Part shown: piece after piece, positions 47,863-60,171 of the stretch
How positions within the stretch are numbered: position 1 is the stretch's first letter
Layout of the letters: every line of letters starts with the position of its first letter
Assembly: GCF_036711975.1 (NCBI RefSeq)
Contig: NC_091966.1
Span: 1,805,501-1,869,500 of the forward strand
DNA: 64,000 bases
DNA from: Onthophagus taurus
Lineage: Eukaryota; Arthropoda; Insecta; Coleoptera; Scarabaeidae
Reading direction: 5' to 3'
Notes under the pieces: model-generated
Databases searched by the model: none
Told to the model about the DNA's origin: nothing
Seen by the model: the letters and a program-made list of their open reading frames with translations, nothing else
Program-made: the position numbers and the translations under genes

Positions 47863-49810
47863 CCGGGTGTAACAGGATCATGGTACACCACCCGTATGTC
47901 CTTTAGTTTTGAAGATAATTGATTCAAATTTGGGACACCTATACACATGATAAGAGACACTTTTTGACATACAAGTAATTTTTTTTTCAATTCCGGTTTC
48001 GCCGGAAGTGACACTAACTTTAGATTTTTAAATGGAGCACCCTGTATACAGGTGTTTCGGTAACTCGGGGAACAAATTTAACCACATATACTAGACTGAA
48101 AGTGATCACGATTCATGTAAAAAAAAATTAGTAAAAGTCTTCAAATTTCAAAGATACAGGCCATGAAAGTTAGGAAATTTTAACACATTTTTCCAAATAT
48201 CTAAAACATTATTTACAGTAAAGCGCTGAAATTTGGTACAGTATAAATCAATGCGATGTAAAATCGTTAGGCAATTTATGAGTTGGATCGGTCCGCGGGA
48301 ACAATGCTATACAGACTGTTCCTAAAGTTTGTTTGCTCAGAACTTTTTTATTCTATCATAACCCTAGATTTATTTTTGCAGTTTCTAATAGTAAATTTAG
48401 TTTAGAAACTTTTATTATTCTTAGATAATATTGATTAGAATCACCGTATTCGTGTTAAATGCAAAAATGTTGAGTTCCGATTTCAATAATAGCACTAAAA
48501 AAAAAGAAATCTAAGTTTTTGAACATTTCCTTTAGTATTTTTTATTACTTGTCTTGTTATTTTATGTACTTTTTTATTATTCCTGTTAGTGTTGTCGTTT
48601 TTTTTCTTTATTTTTTGTTGTTTTTTAATTTATTGTTTTTGGATTTTTTTATTAAACCAACTAAAACAAATTAAAAATGTGATTTAGCTAAATCTACACT
48701 TGGACATGTTGCATACATGATAGTAATAACAGCTCAGTTCGATTTTCACTTGTCATTGCCAATTCAGATTATTTATTTATTTATTTTTTTAGTGTTATTG
48801 AATTCGGAGCCTAACATTTTTGCATTTAATACGAAAACGGTGGATTTTATCAATATTCTCTAAGAGTGATAAAAGTTTCTAAACTAAATTTACTATTAGA
48901 AACTGCAAAAATAAATGTAGGGTTATGCGAGAATAAAAAAATTTTGTGCAAACAAACTTTAGGAACAACCTGTATAGCATTGTTCCCGCGTACCGATCCA
49001 ACTCAAAACCTGCCTAATGATTTTACGTGATATTAGTTTACACTGTGCCAAATTTCAACGCTTTACCATAAATAGTGTTTAAGATATTTAGAAAAATGTG
49101 TTAAAATTTCCTAACTTTGATGGCCTGTATCTTTGCAATTTGAGGACTTTTACTAATTTTTTTTTACATGAATCGTCATCATTTTCACTCTAGTACATGT
49201 GGTTACATTTGTTCCCCGAGTCACCGAAACACCCTGTATTATTACATTTTTGAAATTTGAATAATTTTTTGAATCCAATGGTACCACATAAGTGACATTT
49301 CAAACGTCAATATTTTTTAGAATTTACTGTTTAATTTTCCATTTAAGTGTGCCATGAGAGTTCCGTTTTATTCTAATTAACCCGTCTAATGCTAGAAAAA
49401 TCTAAATTCCGCCAAAAATACCAAATTACGTGATTTATGTGCAAATAAAGTTCATCAAAATGACGGAATTAAAATTTTTCTAGCATTAATTAAAATAAAG
49501 GGTTAATTAGAATAAAACGGAACTCTCATGGCACATTTAAATTGAAAATTAAACTTAAATTCTAAAAAATATTGAAGTTTGAAATGTCACTTATTAGTCA
49601 CAGATTTCAAAAATGTAATAATATACAGGATGTTCCATTTAAAAATCTAAAGTTAGTGTCACTTCCGGCGAAACCGGAATTGAAAAAAAAAATTAATTCT
49701 ATGTCAAAAAGTGTCTCTTATCATGTGTATAGGATGCCCCAAATTTGAATCAATTATCTTCAAAACTAAAGGACATACGGGGGGTGTACCATGATCCCTG
49801 TTACACCCGG
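47863..49810. mobile_element. Outer foldback element with TA flanks, split by a second foldback
   Basis: It begins CCGGGTGTAACAGGATCATG and ends with the reverse complement, CCTGTTACACCCGG, between TA dinucleotides. The left arm is 47863-48048 plus 49239-49430, and the right arm is about 49480-49810. The two match over about 375 bp once the inner element (48049-49236) is removed. Without the inner element the outer one is about 758 bp. It is non-coding. Confidence 0.88.
48049..49236. mobile_element. Inner foldback element inserted in the left arm of the outer one
   Basis: The ends are TA-CAGGTGTTTCGGTAACTC and GAGTCACCGAAACACCCTG-TA. The arms are about 400 bp and pair to around 48450 and 48840, with a central unpaired part of about 390 bp. 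The uninterrupted CCTGTATATTATTAC is still present, in reverse complement, in the outer element's other arm, showing the original TA target. Confidence 0.88.
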
Positions 49811-49812
49811 TA

Positions 49813-50290
49813 TAGTGCAAAAAAATAAGTCTAAATAAATTGGACCGATCTGAACCTTGTTTTAGAGTTGATTTTTACTCTATATTTTTTTCTGTGTATA
49901 TAGTGTGTCCGTAAAGTAACGGATATAGGCGATAAAATCATAATAAACGGTTTATGGAAAAATCCCTGAAACGGGTCTAAAGATTTAAACTTTTTGCAAT
50001 TTTTTGGTGTAGATTTCAAATTTTTTCCGCCATTTTTAAACGAGTTATGGTGTCATCAATATTTTTTTTAAATGGCAATCCCCCATTTGTATTGCGGAAT
50101 ATTAAAAAGGATTTTTTTCTGTATCTAGTACAATCAATATTAATATTGGTTAAATAAGAAAATTTTCGAGAAAAATTACTTTAAAGTTTAATTACTTCAA
50201 ATTAGTATAATGATAAAAATAGCAGTAGTCAAGAGTAACTATGGTAACCAATTATTCTAAACAATTCCCTGAGTGTTAAAAACTGATTTA
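49813..50290. other. AT-rich spacer
   Basis: No convincing gene or terminal repeats. The frame at 50019-49831 on the minus strand shows no recognisable domain. Confidence 0.45.
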
Positions 50291-50777
50291 GGACCGGTTG
50301 TACAATATACCGATAAACCTCCCGACAGCGTTATCTGGTCGATAAGTTAGTTTGTGCTGTATTACAATGTACGGATATATTTGTCGGTGAGATTATCGGC
50401 AGGATAACTTATCGGGTACTGAACGGTGACGATAAGACAGTTATCCGGCAGATATTTATGGTTACCAAGGTTGTTATATAAAAACTTTGTATGGTTACTG
50501 CATAGGTTAGCCTATAACATTAACCGTTAATCCTATACGTGCGTTGTGTCAGCTATCTGTCATGAAACATTTCAAAATTGTTATTGTCAAAATCATAATT
50601 AAAACGTCAAAGAAAGACGTTAGCGGTAAAAACTACTACCAATCGACTCTTATTTCGCCGATTGCAATCGTACCGACAAAAACAGTTTGTACAACAGCGA
50701 ATATCTTTATCCTCCCGATAAGTTTATCGGTAGGATAGTTAACAGGTAGATTTATCAGCATATTGTACAACCGGCCC
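50291..50777. mobile_element. 487-bp PIF/Harbinger-like MITE with TTA target duplication
   Basis: The left end is TTA-GGACCGGTTGTACAATAT and the right end is ATATTGTACAACCGGCCC-TTA. The subterminal CCGATAAAC and GATAAGTTTATCGG motifs are repeated inside. A 3-bp TTA duplication with GGNCCGG ends fits PIF/Harbinger MITEs. There is no transposase, and the small frame at 50544-50738 is chance. Confidence 0.82.
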
Positions 50778-50823
50778 TTAGTAAAGCTTCTTGAAGTGTG
50801 GTGGCGCGCCATCTTATTGGAAT

Positions 50824-51110
50824 TAAAGTCCCTAGATTTACAAAGTACCGCGGTTCATGACGCCTGTTTTCGAGCTAAAATGGCGGTTTGACAGCTTGTC
50901 ATTGCATCTTACCACTTATGTACAAAAATATTGCCGTCTTGTTACTTTTGGAGTTGCAAAAATGGCAGTAAGAAGGACTTTCGACTCTTCAGAGTACCAC
51001 GAGAAAAAAGAAAGGAAATTTGGCGTAATGTTATTAATAGAACGACATAGTTTTAAATTTCCCGCTTGACTTTTTAGCCAAAATGGTTCTTTGTAAATCT
51101 AGGGACTTTA
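50824..51110. mobile_element. 287-bp MITE, possible hAT type
   Basis: Terminal inverted repeats TAAAGTCCCTAGATTTACAA and TTGTAAATCTAGGGACTTTA are about 22 bp and near perfect. The flanks ATTGGAAT (left) and GTTGGAAT (right) agree at 7 of 8 bases, suggesting an 8-bp target duplication as in hAT elements. The interior frame 50857-51069 is non-specific. Confidence 0.78.
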
Positions 51111-51118
51111 GTTGGAAT

Positions 51119-51747
51119 AACTGCCGTTAGAATTGAGTTGTGTCAACATTATCGGGATGGAAGAAATGACATCGCTTTGAAAAAATTTAAACATTTCTTT
51201 CCAATTAAGGTTTCCTCAAATCTTTTGCGGATATTGGATGTACGAGTTTCTTGGCTAATTTGGATTTTGGGTAGCACAATACACTGAACAAAATTTTGTA
51301 CGTATTATTAATAAACACTGTTTATTAATAGCAACTTTATTGTCACATTGAAATTTTCATCGATATTATGAAAATGTTATAGATTTTTCTTGGTGACTCT
51401 ATAATGCATTTATCAATATTACAAATCCGATTTATTGAAATTAATGTATAAAAATTATTGTGGCAACAACCTTTTTAATTTAGGCGAAGTATTCAATCAT
51501 TACATCAATGAAACTTTTCGTTATGCTGATAATAAAAATCAATAACACGAATTCGTAGTATTAATGTATACGTTTATTGGTGAATGAACAAGTACATCAC
51601 CTTAATGTACACATCGAAGAAAAAATGATAAACATAATTACTAATATTACGAATCCGATTTATTGATATTAATGTACAAATGATCATCTCAATAAATTAT
51701 TTTATCTACAACTATTGAATTATCTATTCGTTATACAATTGATTTTT
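51119..51747. other. AT-rich spacer
   Basis: There are repeated short motifs such as ACGAATCCGATTTATTGATA and ATTAATGTA near 51425 and 51655, but no gene. Similar phrases recur around 56900-57300, so both may belong to one decayed element. Confidence 0.4.
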
Positions 51748-52797
51748 GACGGGTAATGACACTCATTACCCATGACAGACAAAGTGTTGAATAATGAGGC
51801 CATTATTCCACACTTCTGACACTGCCTACTAATCAAAAAATAAAATATTAACAGAAATGACAGCTTTCTTATATTGAGGTTATGTCTGAAATGTCTATCA
51901 AGTTTATTTTTTTTTCGTTTTTTTGATTTTTTTTTCAAAATTAAATAGTTGTAGATAAAGTATAGTATTCAACTTGCGTATAATGGATGTTACCCACTCA
52001 GATTACAACACTCGCTCGCTTCGCTCGCTCGTGTTGCAACTTCTTCTTCGTGGGTAACAGCCGCCATTATACGCTTGTTGAATAATATACTATTTGACGG
52101 GTAATGACACGCATTATTACCCATGACTGACAAAGTGTTGAATAATGAGGCCATTATTCCACACTTCTGACACTGCCTACTAATCAAAAAATAAAATATT
52201 AACAGAAATAACAGCTTTCTTATATTGAGGTTATGTCTGAAATGTCTATCAAGTTTATTTTTTTTTCGTTTTTTTGATTTTTTTTTCAAAATTAAATAGT
52301 TGTAGATAAAGTATAGTATTCAACTTGCGTATAATGGATGTTACCCACTCAGATTACAACACTCGCTCGCTTCGCTCGCTCGTGTTGCAACTTCTTCTTC
52401 GTGGGTAACAGCCGCCATTATACGCTTGTTGAATAATATACTATTTGACGGGTAATGACACGCATTATTACCCATGACTGACAAAGTGTTGAATAATGAG
52501 GCCATTATTCCACACTTCTGACACTGCCTACTAATCAAAAAATAAAATATTAACAGAAATGACAGCTTTCTTATATTGAGGTTATGTCTGAAATGTCTAT
52601 CAAGTTTATTTTTTTTTCGTTTTTTTGATTTTTTTTTCAAAATTAAATAGTTGTAGATAAAGTATAGTATTCAACTTGCGTATAATGGATGTTACCCACT
52701 CAGATTACAACACTCGCTCGCTTCGCTCGCTCGTGTTGCAACTTCTTCTTCGTGGGTAACAGCCGCCATTATACGCTTGTTGAATAATATACTATTA
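51748..52797. repeat. Three tandem copies of a 351-bp unit containing a foldback core
   Basis: GACGGGTAATGACAC begins units at 51748, 52096 and 52447 (348 and 351 bp apart). Units 2 and 3 differ by about one base; unit 1 lacks only a few. Each holds a foldback of about 130 bp running from AGTATTCAACTTGCGTATAA to ATACGCTTGTTGAATAATA, with CACTCGCTCGCTTCGCTCGC at its tip. The repeated minus-strand 99-aa frames are by-products of the repetition. Confidence 0.93.
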
Positions 52798-53285
52798 TCT
52801 ACGACTGCTTGGATAAGTCATCATTACCGCACTCATTTGAGGTGATTTGAGTTACGTAATGAAGTTCATTACCGCACTGGTTTCATTACGTAACGCATTT
52901 TTAGTCTAATCAGAACAGATTTAATTTATTGAAACGAGCAACAATATAAAAGAAAAAGTGCTATCTACTTACAGAGAAACAATACTATTTATTATAAACA
53001 TTAATTGTTATGTTTTTACATTTCGAAACACTTATTCCAGATGGGTAAATATGTTGTTGAAACTGACAATTCAAAATTGTCAACAATCATTTCAAAATAT
53101 TTTTATAAATGTCAAATAAACTTTTTTAAAAAAATTGATTTTTTAGTAATTTTTAGCAGTCGTAGATAAAATGCTGTATATCACACGTGGGCTAGAGCAT
53201 AATTACAGTACTCGTGTGATTACCTAATTCTCCACACTCGTACTGTAATTATGTTTCTAGCCCACTTGTAATATAAATAACTATT
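52798..53285. repeat. Further short palindromic modules of the same style
   Basis: At 52810-52890 there is a TCATTACCGCACTC...CATTACGTAACG module. At 53175-53268 there is a palindrome GTGGGCTAGAGCATAATTAC pairing with GTAATTATGTTTCTAGCCCAC. Both are bordered by GTAGATAAA-like sequence similar to that bordering the 351-bp units. They are probably related foldback elements. Confidence 0.65.
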
Positions 53286-54045
53286 ATTAGGGAGACGTAT
53301 TTTATTCATTATAATGTCGAAATAATTTGTTGTACCAATAACAATATTATATAAGATCGCCAAGTTCGTAAAATTAACGTAATATTGATTATCGCAACGT
53401 ACTAAACATCAAAAAAAAACTGAACGAATCCAATAAGATATGATTTACAATTCGTCCCTTACGAACCTTGTTTACTTGTTTCTACCGGTTTCTGCTTGTT
53501 TACAAAAATCGTATCTTTATTCTATGCTAGCTGATTCGCTTATATCACGTGTTCCTTCGCGTAACGAAACTTCTGGGTGAAGTGAATTTAATAAATTGTG
53601 CAATTTGGTAAGTAAAATACTGTTTTGTTTACTTGTTACAAAAACTATTAAACAGTTGTAGATTTATATTTGAACTGAGATAATTTTTGATAAAATAAGT
53701 TTTGTTCTTCAAAGTGCTCAACTTGTTTTTTTTAACATGTTTATTAATATTTTACTAGGATACTTAAATTGAGGTGCATTGATGATAATAACTTTTGGTA
53801 GGTATTTTAAGTTGTTGATAATAATGATTTGATCATTATCATATGATAATCTCTCTTCCGAATATTTTGACCATGCTTGGAAAGCCTGCAGATAGTTAGG
53901 GTTTACAGACCTTAAAACGGTAACCTCAACATCAGAATTACTTGAAAAATGGCCATTTTATAAAAAGCCATATGGGTTTCGTTTGGTATAAACAATATCT
54001 CTTTCGTAATTATACCAGAAAAGCTTACAACATGTTATTTTACAG
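53286..54045. other. Spacer of lower repeat content
   Basis: No complete gene. A GGTAAGTAAAATAC donor-like site occurs near 53611, after a GC-richer stretch, but no start codon or ORF supports an exon. Confidence 0.35.
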
Positions 54046-54218
54046 ATTAACATGGACGTTACGGCAGGGTGATACTAATCACGATAGCTCTTTTAATGAA
54101 TTGGAAGCAATGTGAGGAGATAATTATGTATTCCTAAATGACAAAAATCATGTCAAAGAAAAAGGCAAACGCAACATCGTAAATGAATTACGAGAAATGC
54201 GTAAAGATGATGATGAAA
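54046..54218 (+). other. Coding-like exon fragment with one internal stop, unknown product
   Basis: The segment is bordered by TTTTACAG and GTGAGT, which look like an acceptor and a donor. One plus-strand frame reads TLRQGDTNHDSSFNELEAM, a TGA stop, then GDNYVFLNDKNHVKEKGKRN followed by IVNELREMRKDDDES. The composition is protein-like (charged, no low-complexity runs). The stop would be a single change from TGT or TGG. I do not recognise the family. It may be an exon of a decayed host gene or a processed remnant. Confidence 0.3.
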
Positions 54219-54539
54219 GTGAGTTCATCTAAATATGCTTTACTTAATTGGATTTCTCCACAACTTGTTTGAATTTATTTTGTTAATTCTAGATTATATA
54301 TTATATGCTATGTGGCTGCACTAATACAACCTTTTGTGATGGCAATTGGTGAGAATATTTTTAAATTAAAGTTTAATGTTTTGAAGTTGCCATAAAACAC
54401 CTATTTAGATATGTGTTGCAGTACAATAAAGCCTGAAAAATGAATTTGGTGTTTAATTGTCTGATTAGTATTACCTTATTTATGTTAGAAAATTACTGAA
54501 TGTGAAAGGATAAAAGATATCCTGTGATCAACGAATTTC

Positions 54540-56795
54540 TTTCAAGAAAATTATGATAAGAGATGCGTAACCGTGCAAAGTCCGTAGTTAAACGTACACC
54601 CTCTAGTACTAATCGGGAAAATTATCGAATTTTACGCAACCGCTGTAATCATAAATGCAAGTATGCTAAGAGATCTTATTTCTACCAGAGACTGTCTGGA
54701 GTCGCGCCCAAAACATTTTGGAGGACTATGAGGTCTCTCGGAGTGATTGATTCTCCGTCTGTCCACGTCTGTCCAGATGGATCTTGATTGTGAGTCGATG
54801 GCAAACTTTTTTGCAGAGCCTCCCCTGATCATCGATGACGTAACTAAGGCGGCTACAATTAATGAAATTCTTACTTCTCTTAAATCTTGCTCCTTCTCTC
54901 TTACGCTTGTGACCGCGATTGGAGTAGGCGATGCTTTGACTTATTCGAAGTCCCCTTGCGTGGGTTCTGATGGTATCGGTCTCAACCTTCTTCTTCCTAT
55001 CCTGGATATAGTGCTTCCTCCCTTAACTCATATCTTCAACTTTTCTTTTGAGCGGTCTTTATTTCCCTCTGTCTGGAAGGTTGCTCATGTCGTTCCCATA
55101 CCCAAATCCAAGTCCTCTTCATGTAACACTGATTTCCGTCCGATTTCAATTTTATCCGTACTATCAAAAGCTCTTGAACGCTTAGTTTATTTACAAGTCC
55201 CAGGATTTCTAGAGAGGTTTAATTTACACAATGAGTTGCAATCGGGTTTTCGCAGTGGGCATAGTACAACTACTGCTCTCATTAAAGTTACTGATGATAT
55301 TAGGTATGCCTGCGACAACAGATGTGTTACTGTGCTGGTACTGCTCGATTTCAGCAAGGCTTTTGATTCTGTCGACCACGGCCTTCTTTTAGCGTCTCTT
55401 TCTGCCTACGGATTCACTCCCGCCTGTGTTTCTTGGTTTCAATCCTACCTTTCCCATCGCTCCTTGTGCGTACGCGCTAACTCTTCAATTTCTTCTGCTT
55501 GTGCAATCAAATGTGGTGTTCCTCAGGGCAGTGTATTGGGTCCGTTACTTTTTTCTTTGTTCGTTAATAGTGTTACTAATTATATCTCGTGTAATTATCA
55601 TTTGTATGCCGACGACCTGCAGATATATACTGCTACTACTGTTGCTGAATTTCCGGCAGCTATTGTGCGACTTAATAACGATCTATCTAACGTCTTGAAC
55701 TGGTCTCGGAGATACGGACTTAAGTTGAACTCAGTTAAAACGCAAGCTAGTGTGTTTGGAACTCGTCAATTACTTGGTAAGATTAATCCATCTGCCTGCA
55801 GTGATCTGATGCTGGATGGTAATGTCATACGGTTTTCTAACACAGTTAAAAATCTTGGAGTCCTTATGGATTCTCCACTGTCTTGGAAACCGCAAATTCA
55901 ACATGTTTGCAGAAAAGTCTATGCTTGCTTCCACTCTTTAAAAAGACTTCGCTGCTCTCTTCCTCCTGTGGTGCGTCGTAATCTTTGTTACTCTCTTATA
56001 TTTCCTCACTTCGACTATGCGGACGCGGTTTATCCCGATCTCTCGGTGACTCTTCTGAGTAAATTGCAGCGGCTACGAAATAATTGTATCCGGTTCATAT
56101 TTGACCTAAATAGATTTGAGCATGTAACGCCGTATCGCAATTACATTCAGATGTTAACCTGTGAGAGACGTAGATCCTTTCGTTTATTAACCATTTTATT
56201 TAAAATCCTTCATAACTGCACCCCAAAGTACTTATCAGATAGGTTCCAGCAATTATCAACTCATGAGCTTGCTACTCGTTCACGTTCTGATACTATTCTT
56301 ACATTTCCCGTTCTGATTCTGATTGCGCTGTGGAATGGACTGAATTCTGAAATTCGTAATATTTCTAGAATTACTAATTTTAGACATGTTTTAAAGAGCC
56401 ACTTGCTTGCCCTTCAACTGGCTGTTTCCTGATTCTTTGTTCTTTGTCTTTCTCTTTTTTCCTCTCTTCAACTGCTCTCACTTGTTGGCAACTGATATCC
56501 GGCAGATTCTTTTAGTTTCTTTTGTCGCTCTCTATCTCTCTTTTTGTGTCTTTTCTTTATTTTTCTCTTTGTTTTTCTTTTCTTGCTTAATCTTATTTGG
56601 TGATGTTAATAATATCTAAGTATCACTACTTGCCATATTCAGCAAATACTATTTTTATTTTTGTTTGTTCTGTTGGGTCATTTGGCAGAGATCGCTTGTG
56701 CGATAAAATGATCCATTTGCTGATACTGTTTAAGTTAAGTGTATCTTATGTAATTTTGTATTTTTGTCTGTGGCAATAAATGATAAATAAATAAG
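54540..56795 (+). mobile_element. 5'-truncated CR1/L2-type LINE
   Basis: It spans a reverse-transcriptase reading frame and a 3' region ending in GGCAATAAATGATAAATAAATAA, a short tandem tail of the kind carried by CR1/L2-like elements. The 5' border near 54540 is estimated from the first coding match. No endonuclease is present, so it is 5'-truncated. A flanking duplication was not identified. Confidence 0.8.
54563..56432 (+). pseudogene. LINE ORF2 reverse transcriptase, frameshifted
   Basis: 54563-54787 encodes the linker before RT (NYRILRNRCNHKCKYAKRSY and FWRTMRSLG). The frame then shifts near 54750-54785 into a 561-aa frame ending at 56432. This holds the RT motifs in order: VWKVAHVVPIPKSK, FRPISILSVLSKALE, LQSGFRSGHSTTTALI, VLLDFSKAFDSVDH, CGVPQGSVLGPLLF, YHLYADDLQIY with the catalytic Asp pair, and GLKLNSVKTQ. 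A C-terminal connection domain follows (LRNNCIRFIF, TPKYLSD). The RT core has no stop, so the copy is fairly young apart from the frameshift and missing endonuclease. The clade is CR1/L2/Daphne-like by motif style. Confidence 0.9.
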
Positions 56796-59056
56796 AAGGT
56801 ACGGTATTTATAACTACCGTCATGCAGTGACATTGTGAGTAGCTAAGTCAAGGTACATAGTGTTAATTAACAGTTAGCATTAAAGCAACAAATAATTTCA
56901 TTGTCCCAACGTATAATGTTCATGTACTTGATGAATAATATTTAATGGATAAAGGAATATTTTATGACGTAGCTTCATTAGCAGGATTAATATGTACATT
57001 ATAAGAACGTATGATGTTATTGGCTCAATGAACAGCTTTAATTGATACTGTGAACTAGCATCGTTAGAAAGATAAACCTGTACATGATTACATTGTATGG
57101 TGTTATTGCAGCAATGAACATTTTTAATCGATACTATAAAGTAGTATGATTGGCAGGATAATCCTGCTCATAATTATAATGTTCGACTTAGTTGGCTTAA
57201 TAAAATGTGATTTGAAAAAACCAATGTACGCTATTCATTCATGCAATAAATTTACATTAATCAATGAACGAGTTCATCCTTTTGTGCAAAATGTTCATTG
57301 TGTCGACATACTTTTTCATCGGACTGATTTTATCGTTATTTTCATTGTTGCAACGAACAAATTCGTTGTATACACGTCACTTTTTCTCAGTGTATGTTTA
57401 ATAACTATCTTAATGATATGCTACATTTGCTATTTTTATCGTTGAATTGTTTATGTTAATCACGTTCATTACGGTAGAAGCGTTTATTCCTGACATTCGA
57501 ACATCATAGACAGTTCTGGGAAATATACTTATCGAGAACTGAGAATATATTCTCTGAGTTCCTCGATTAGTTATCAAATTGAGGATTCAAAATGTTTCAC
57601 AAACTAAGTGACCAAGATAAAATCTCAAATTATGAATACTCGCTAATTTTTATGAATGAACGTTGATAAGAAACAGTTTATTCGTTATTTATAGTATACA
57701 AATGTAAATTTTATATATGTATGAAAGCGGTGAGTCACGTAGTGTTTCCCGCAACATGTGGGTCAGCAACAGCCAATAATTAAAATCCCCCAATTACAAA
57801 TACAGATCATCTAATAAATCCAATATAAATCTATACTAGAACAGTTTTCCCCGGCGATTAATTCAGAATTCTTTTCGTTTACATAAGATTGTTGTAGTAA
57901 TGCTTGTTTATAATATTAACAACTGGTTGTGGTTACGTTAATTATCACTTACACACTTTTTGTATCACCGATAAAAAAACTGTTAGTCATTATTTATAAC
58001 CTGTTGGTGTTTATAATTCAAATCGGCACGCGTTCTAAAAACCGTAGGTCAAGTTCGGAATCTCCAGCGACGATCTTTATTATGATATTATTTGATCGGG
58101 AAAATCCTTTGTTATAAAAAAAGACCCTGGTTATGTCGTCAATTGAAACAACTCATTCCTAACGTATAATTAATTTTGATTAAGAAGAATCTTTTGTGTG
58201 CTTTACCCGAACGATCAAACAAATTAATGAGTAAATGATTAAATTAATTATTTTATGTGATATTGAATAAAATTGGGAAAGTGTTACAGCGAGAAAAGAC
58301 TCTTAACAATTTAAAGTTGCGTAAACCAATTTCCATTAGAATACTAATAAACCAAGACTAAATTATCATAATTTCTCTTTTTCTCACTCGGAAATTTAAA
58401 TATACGTCACGAGGCTTGTCTCGATATACGTAAATATGTGAAATGCGTAAACTTTTTAATCTGTAGTTATGTGATGAATACGTCTAACAAAGAATTTGCA
58501 TTCTTATTTATTTAAGTAGGTATTCTAATTATGCCGTTTTAATTTTAAACGATCAATCTTGACGTAAATTTCAAAATGAAACAGTTATGAAATTATAAGT
58601 AATGTTGACTTGGCATGTTGTAAGGTTGCGATTCGTAGTCTAGAACGATTTTTCAACTGAAATCAATAAAAACACAAAGATCATTCATATAAAAAATTAT
58701 ATTTCACTTGAAATGTTATGAAATACTACAATACGAACGGAATTATCGATCGAAAATGGCTTTAATACCAATTTAAATATAAAACGTCAAAGAATATGTC
58801 AAAAATCTAACCTCAACTTTCTTTCTGTCACTTTGAATCATGTCATAAAATCCTTAACCAACTTAATAATAAAAAAAATTTTAATTTAATTTAGTTTTCT
58901 TGTAAATAATAAAATCTTTTATCGCTGATTTTGTAATAAACAAAGTATTTGTAGTTGAAATCGTTAAAAAACATTCAATATTAATTGAATTAAATTAATA
59001 AGATACCCACGTTGCTAAGCAACGAATATTTTTAATGACATGATGTTTTGGCGGAA
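56796..59056. other. Long AT-rich intergenic stretch without a supported gene
   Basis: 56900-57180 contains about three decayed units of roughly 110 bp with GCAATGAACA-TTTAAT-GATACTRT and TRGYAGGATAA-CCTG-ACAT motifs. The 99-aa frame at 57146-57445 has hydrophobic ends but no homology I recognise and probably arose by chance. The rest is featureless to me. Confidence 0.45.
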
Positions 59057-59385
59057 ATTATGTACAGTGATACAAAAAAGTCTACATACAGCTCGGAAAA
59101 TTCAATAAAATTTTTTAACAAAATATGTAAGAAGTCCATACTATTTCCATATTTTACATAAACACTATATAAGTTATTATTAATCAAGAGGAACACAAAA
59201 CATAATCATATCTTTAACTCAAAAAAGTCTACATACAGTCCTAAAAAAAAGTATATCGGTGTCCGTTATATCTCGAGTAATATTGGAATTAAACGTACCA
59301 TGTTTGGGCTCATTTTGAATGACATGATTCGTTTATATCAAAAAATAAAAAAGATAGAACAAAAAACATTAACCTTGAATATTTT
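59057..59385. mobile_element. One end of a Tc1-like element
   Basis: TA-CAGTGATACAAAAAAGTCTA at 59062 onward has the usual Tc1-like start. A second AAAAAAGTCTACATACAG occurs about 155 bp further in (59222), as in elements with repeated inner binding sites. No transposase or matching right end is present; the hairpin repeat cuts it off at about 59386. Confidence 0.55.
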
Positions 59386-59612
59386 TAGTTGTAGTTATAG
59401 TGTTAGTAACAGTGCTAGTGTAAAACTAGAACTAACACTATATCTAGAACTAGAATCCTTCGGGTTTAGCCGTCTTTAGAGACTTGCGGCTAAACCCAAA
59501 TGATTCTAGTTCTAGGTATAGTGTTAGTTCTATATAGTAACAGTGCTAGTGTAAAACTAGAAATAACACTAGACCTAGAACTAAAAAGATACGAGTTTAG
59601 CCGTGCGTCTGA
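59386..59612. repeat. Detached hairpin-repeat fragment
   Basis: It carries the same CTAGTTCTAG, AGTGTAAAACTAGAACTAAC and GGTTTAGCCGTCTTTAGAGA elements as the array at 39600-42558, in about one and a half diverged units. Confidence 0.85.
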
Positions 59613-59614
59613 AG

Positions 59615-60171
59615 AGAACTGGTTGAGCATAATTTTATACTTGTCTAAATGATTAACAACTAGTTTTTAAACACTCCATGTTGCTCAAAATGACTGAAAA
59701 TTAGTTGATAGTCATTAAAAACGTGTCTAAATGTATAAGGATTAGTTTGTAGCAAGTCTAGGTTGCTCAGTATGATTTCAAACTGCACCAACATTGTCTA
59801 AAATTGGTTTATAAGGTAGCAAAATTGTTCAAAATGATTGGAAATAACTTCATAGCCATCTCATGTTATTCAAAATCATTGAAAACTGGTTGAGCATAAT
59901 TTTATACTTGTCCAAATCATTAACAACTAGTTTTTAAACAATCCATGTTGCTCAAATGACTGAAAACTAGTTGATAGTCATTAAAAACTTGTCTAAATGT
60001 ATAAGGATTAGTTTGTAGCAAGTCTAGGTTGCTCAGAATGATTTAAAACTGCACCAAAATTGTCTAAAATTGGTTTATAAGGTAGCAAAATTGTTCAAAA
60101 TGATTGGAAATAACTTCATAGCCATCTCATGTTATTCAAAATCATTGAAAACTGGTTGAGCATAATTTTAT
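59615..60171. repeat. 267-bp tandem repeat, left part (two units)
   Basis: GGTTGAGCATAATTTTATAC begins units at 59621 and 59888, and a third at 60154 is interrupted by a LINE. Each unit is built of smaller TTGCTCAAAATGAYTGAAAA and TTGTCTAAATG-type subrepeats. Confidence 0.88.

Noticed and set aside
51990-52640. Repeated 99-aa minus-strand frames (MKKKSKKRKKNKL...)
   Set aside because: They repeat because the DNA unit is triplicated. The Lys-rich start comes from a poly-T/C tract, and the frame crosses the hairpin.
57146-57445. 99-aa plus-strand frame with hydrophobic N- and C-terminal stretches
   Set aside because: It looks like a membrane peptide, but the AT-rich context yields many such frames. 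There is no domain, no splice context and no paralogue in the window.
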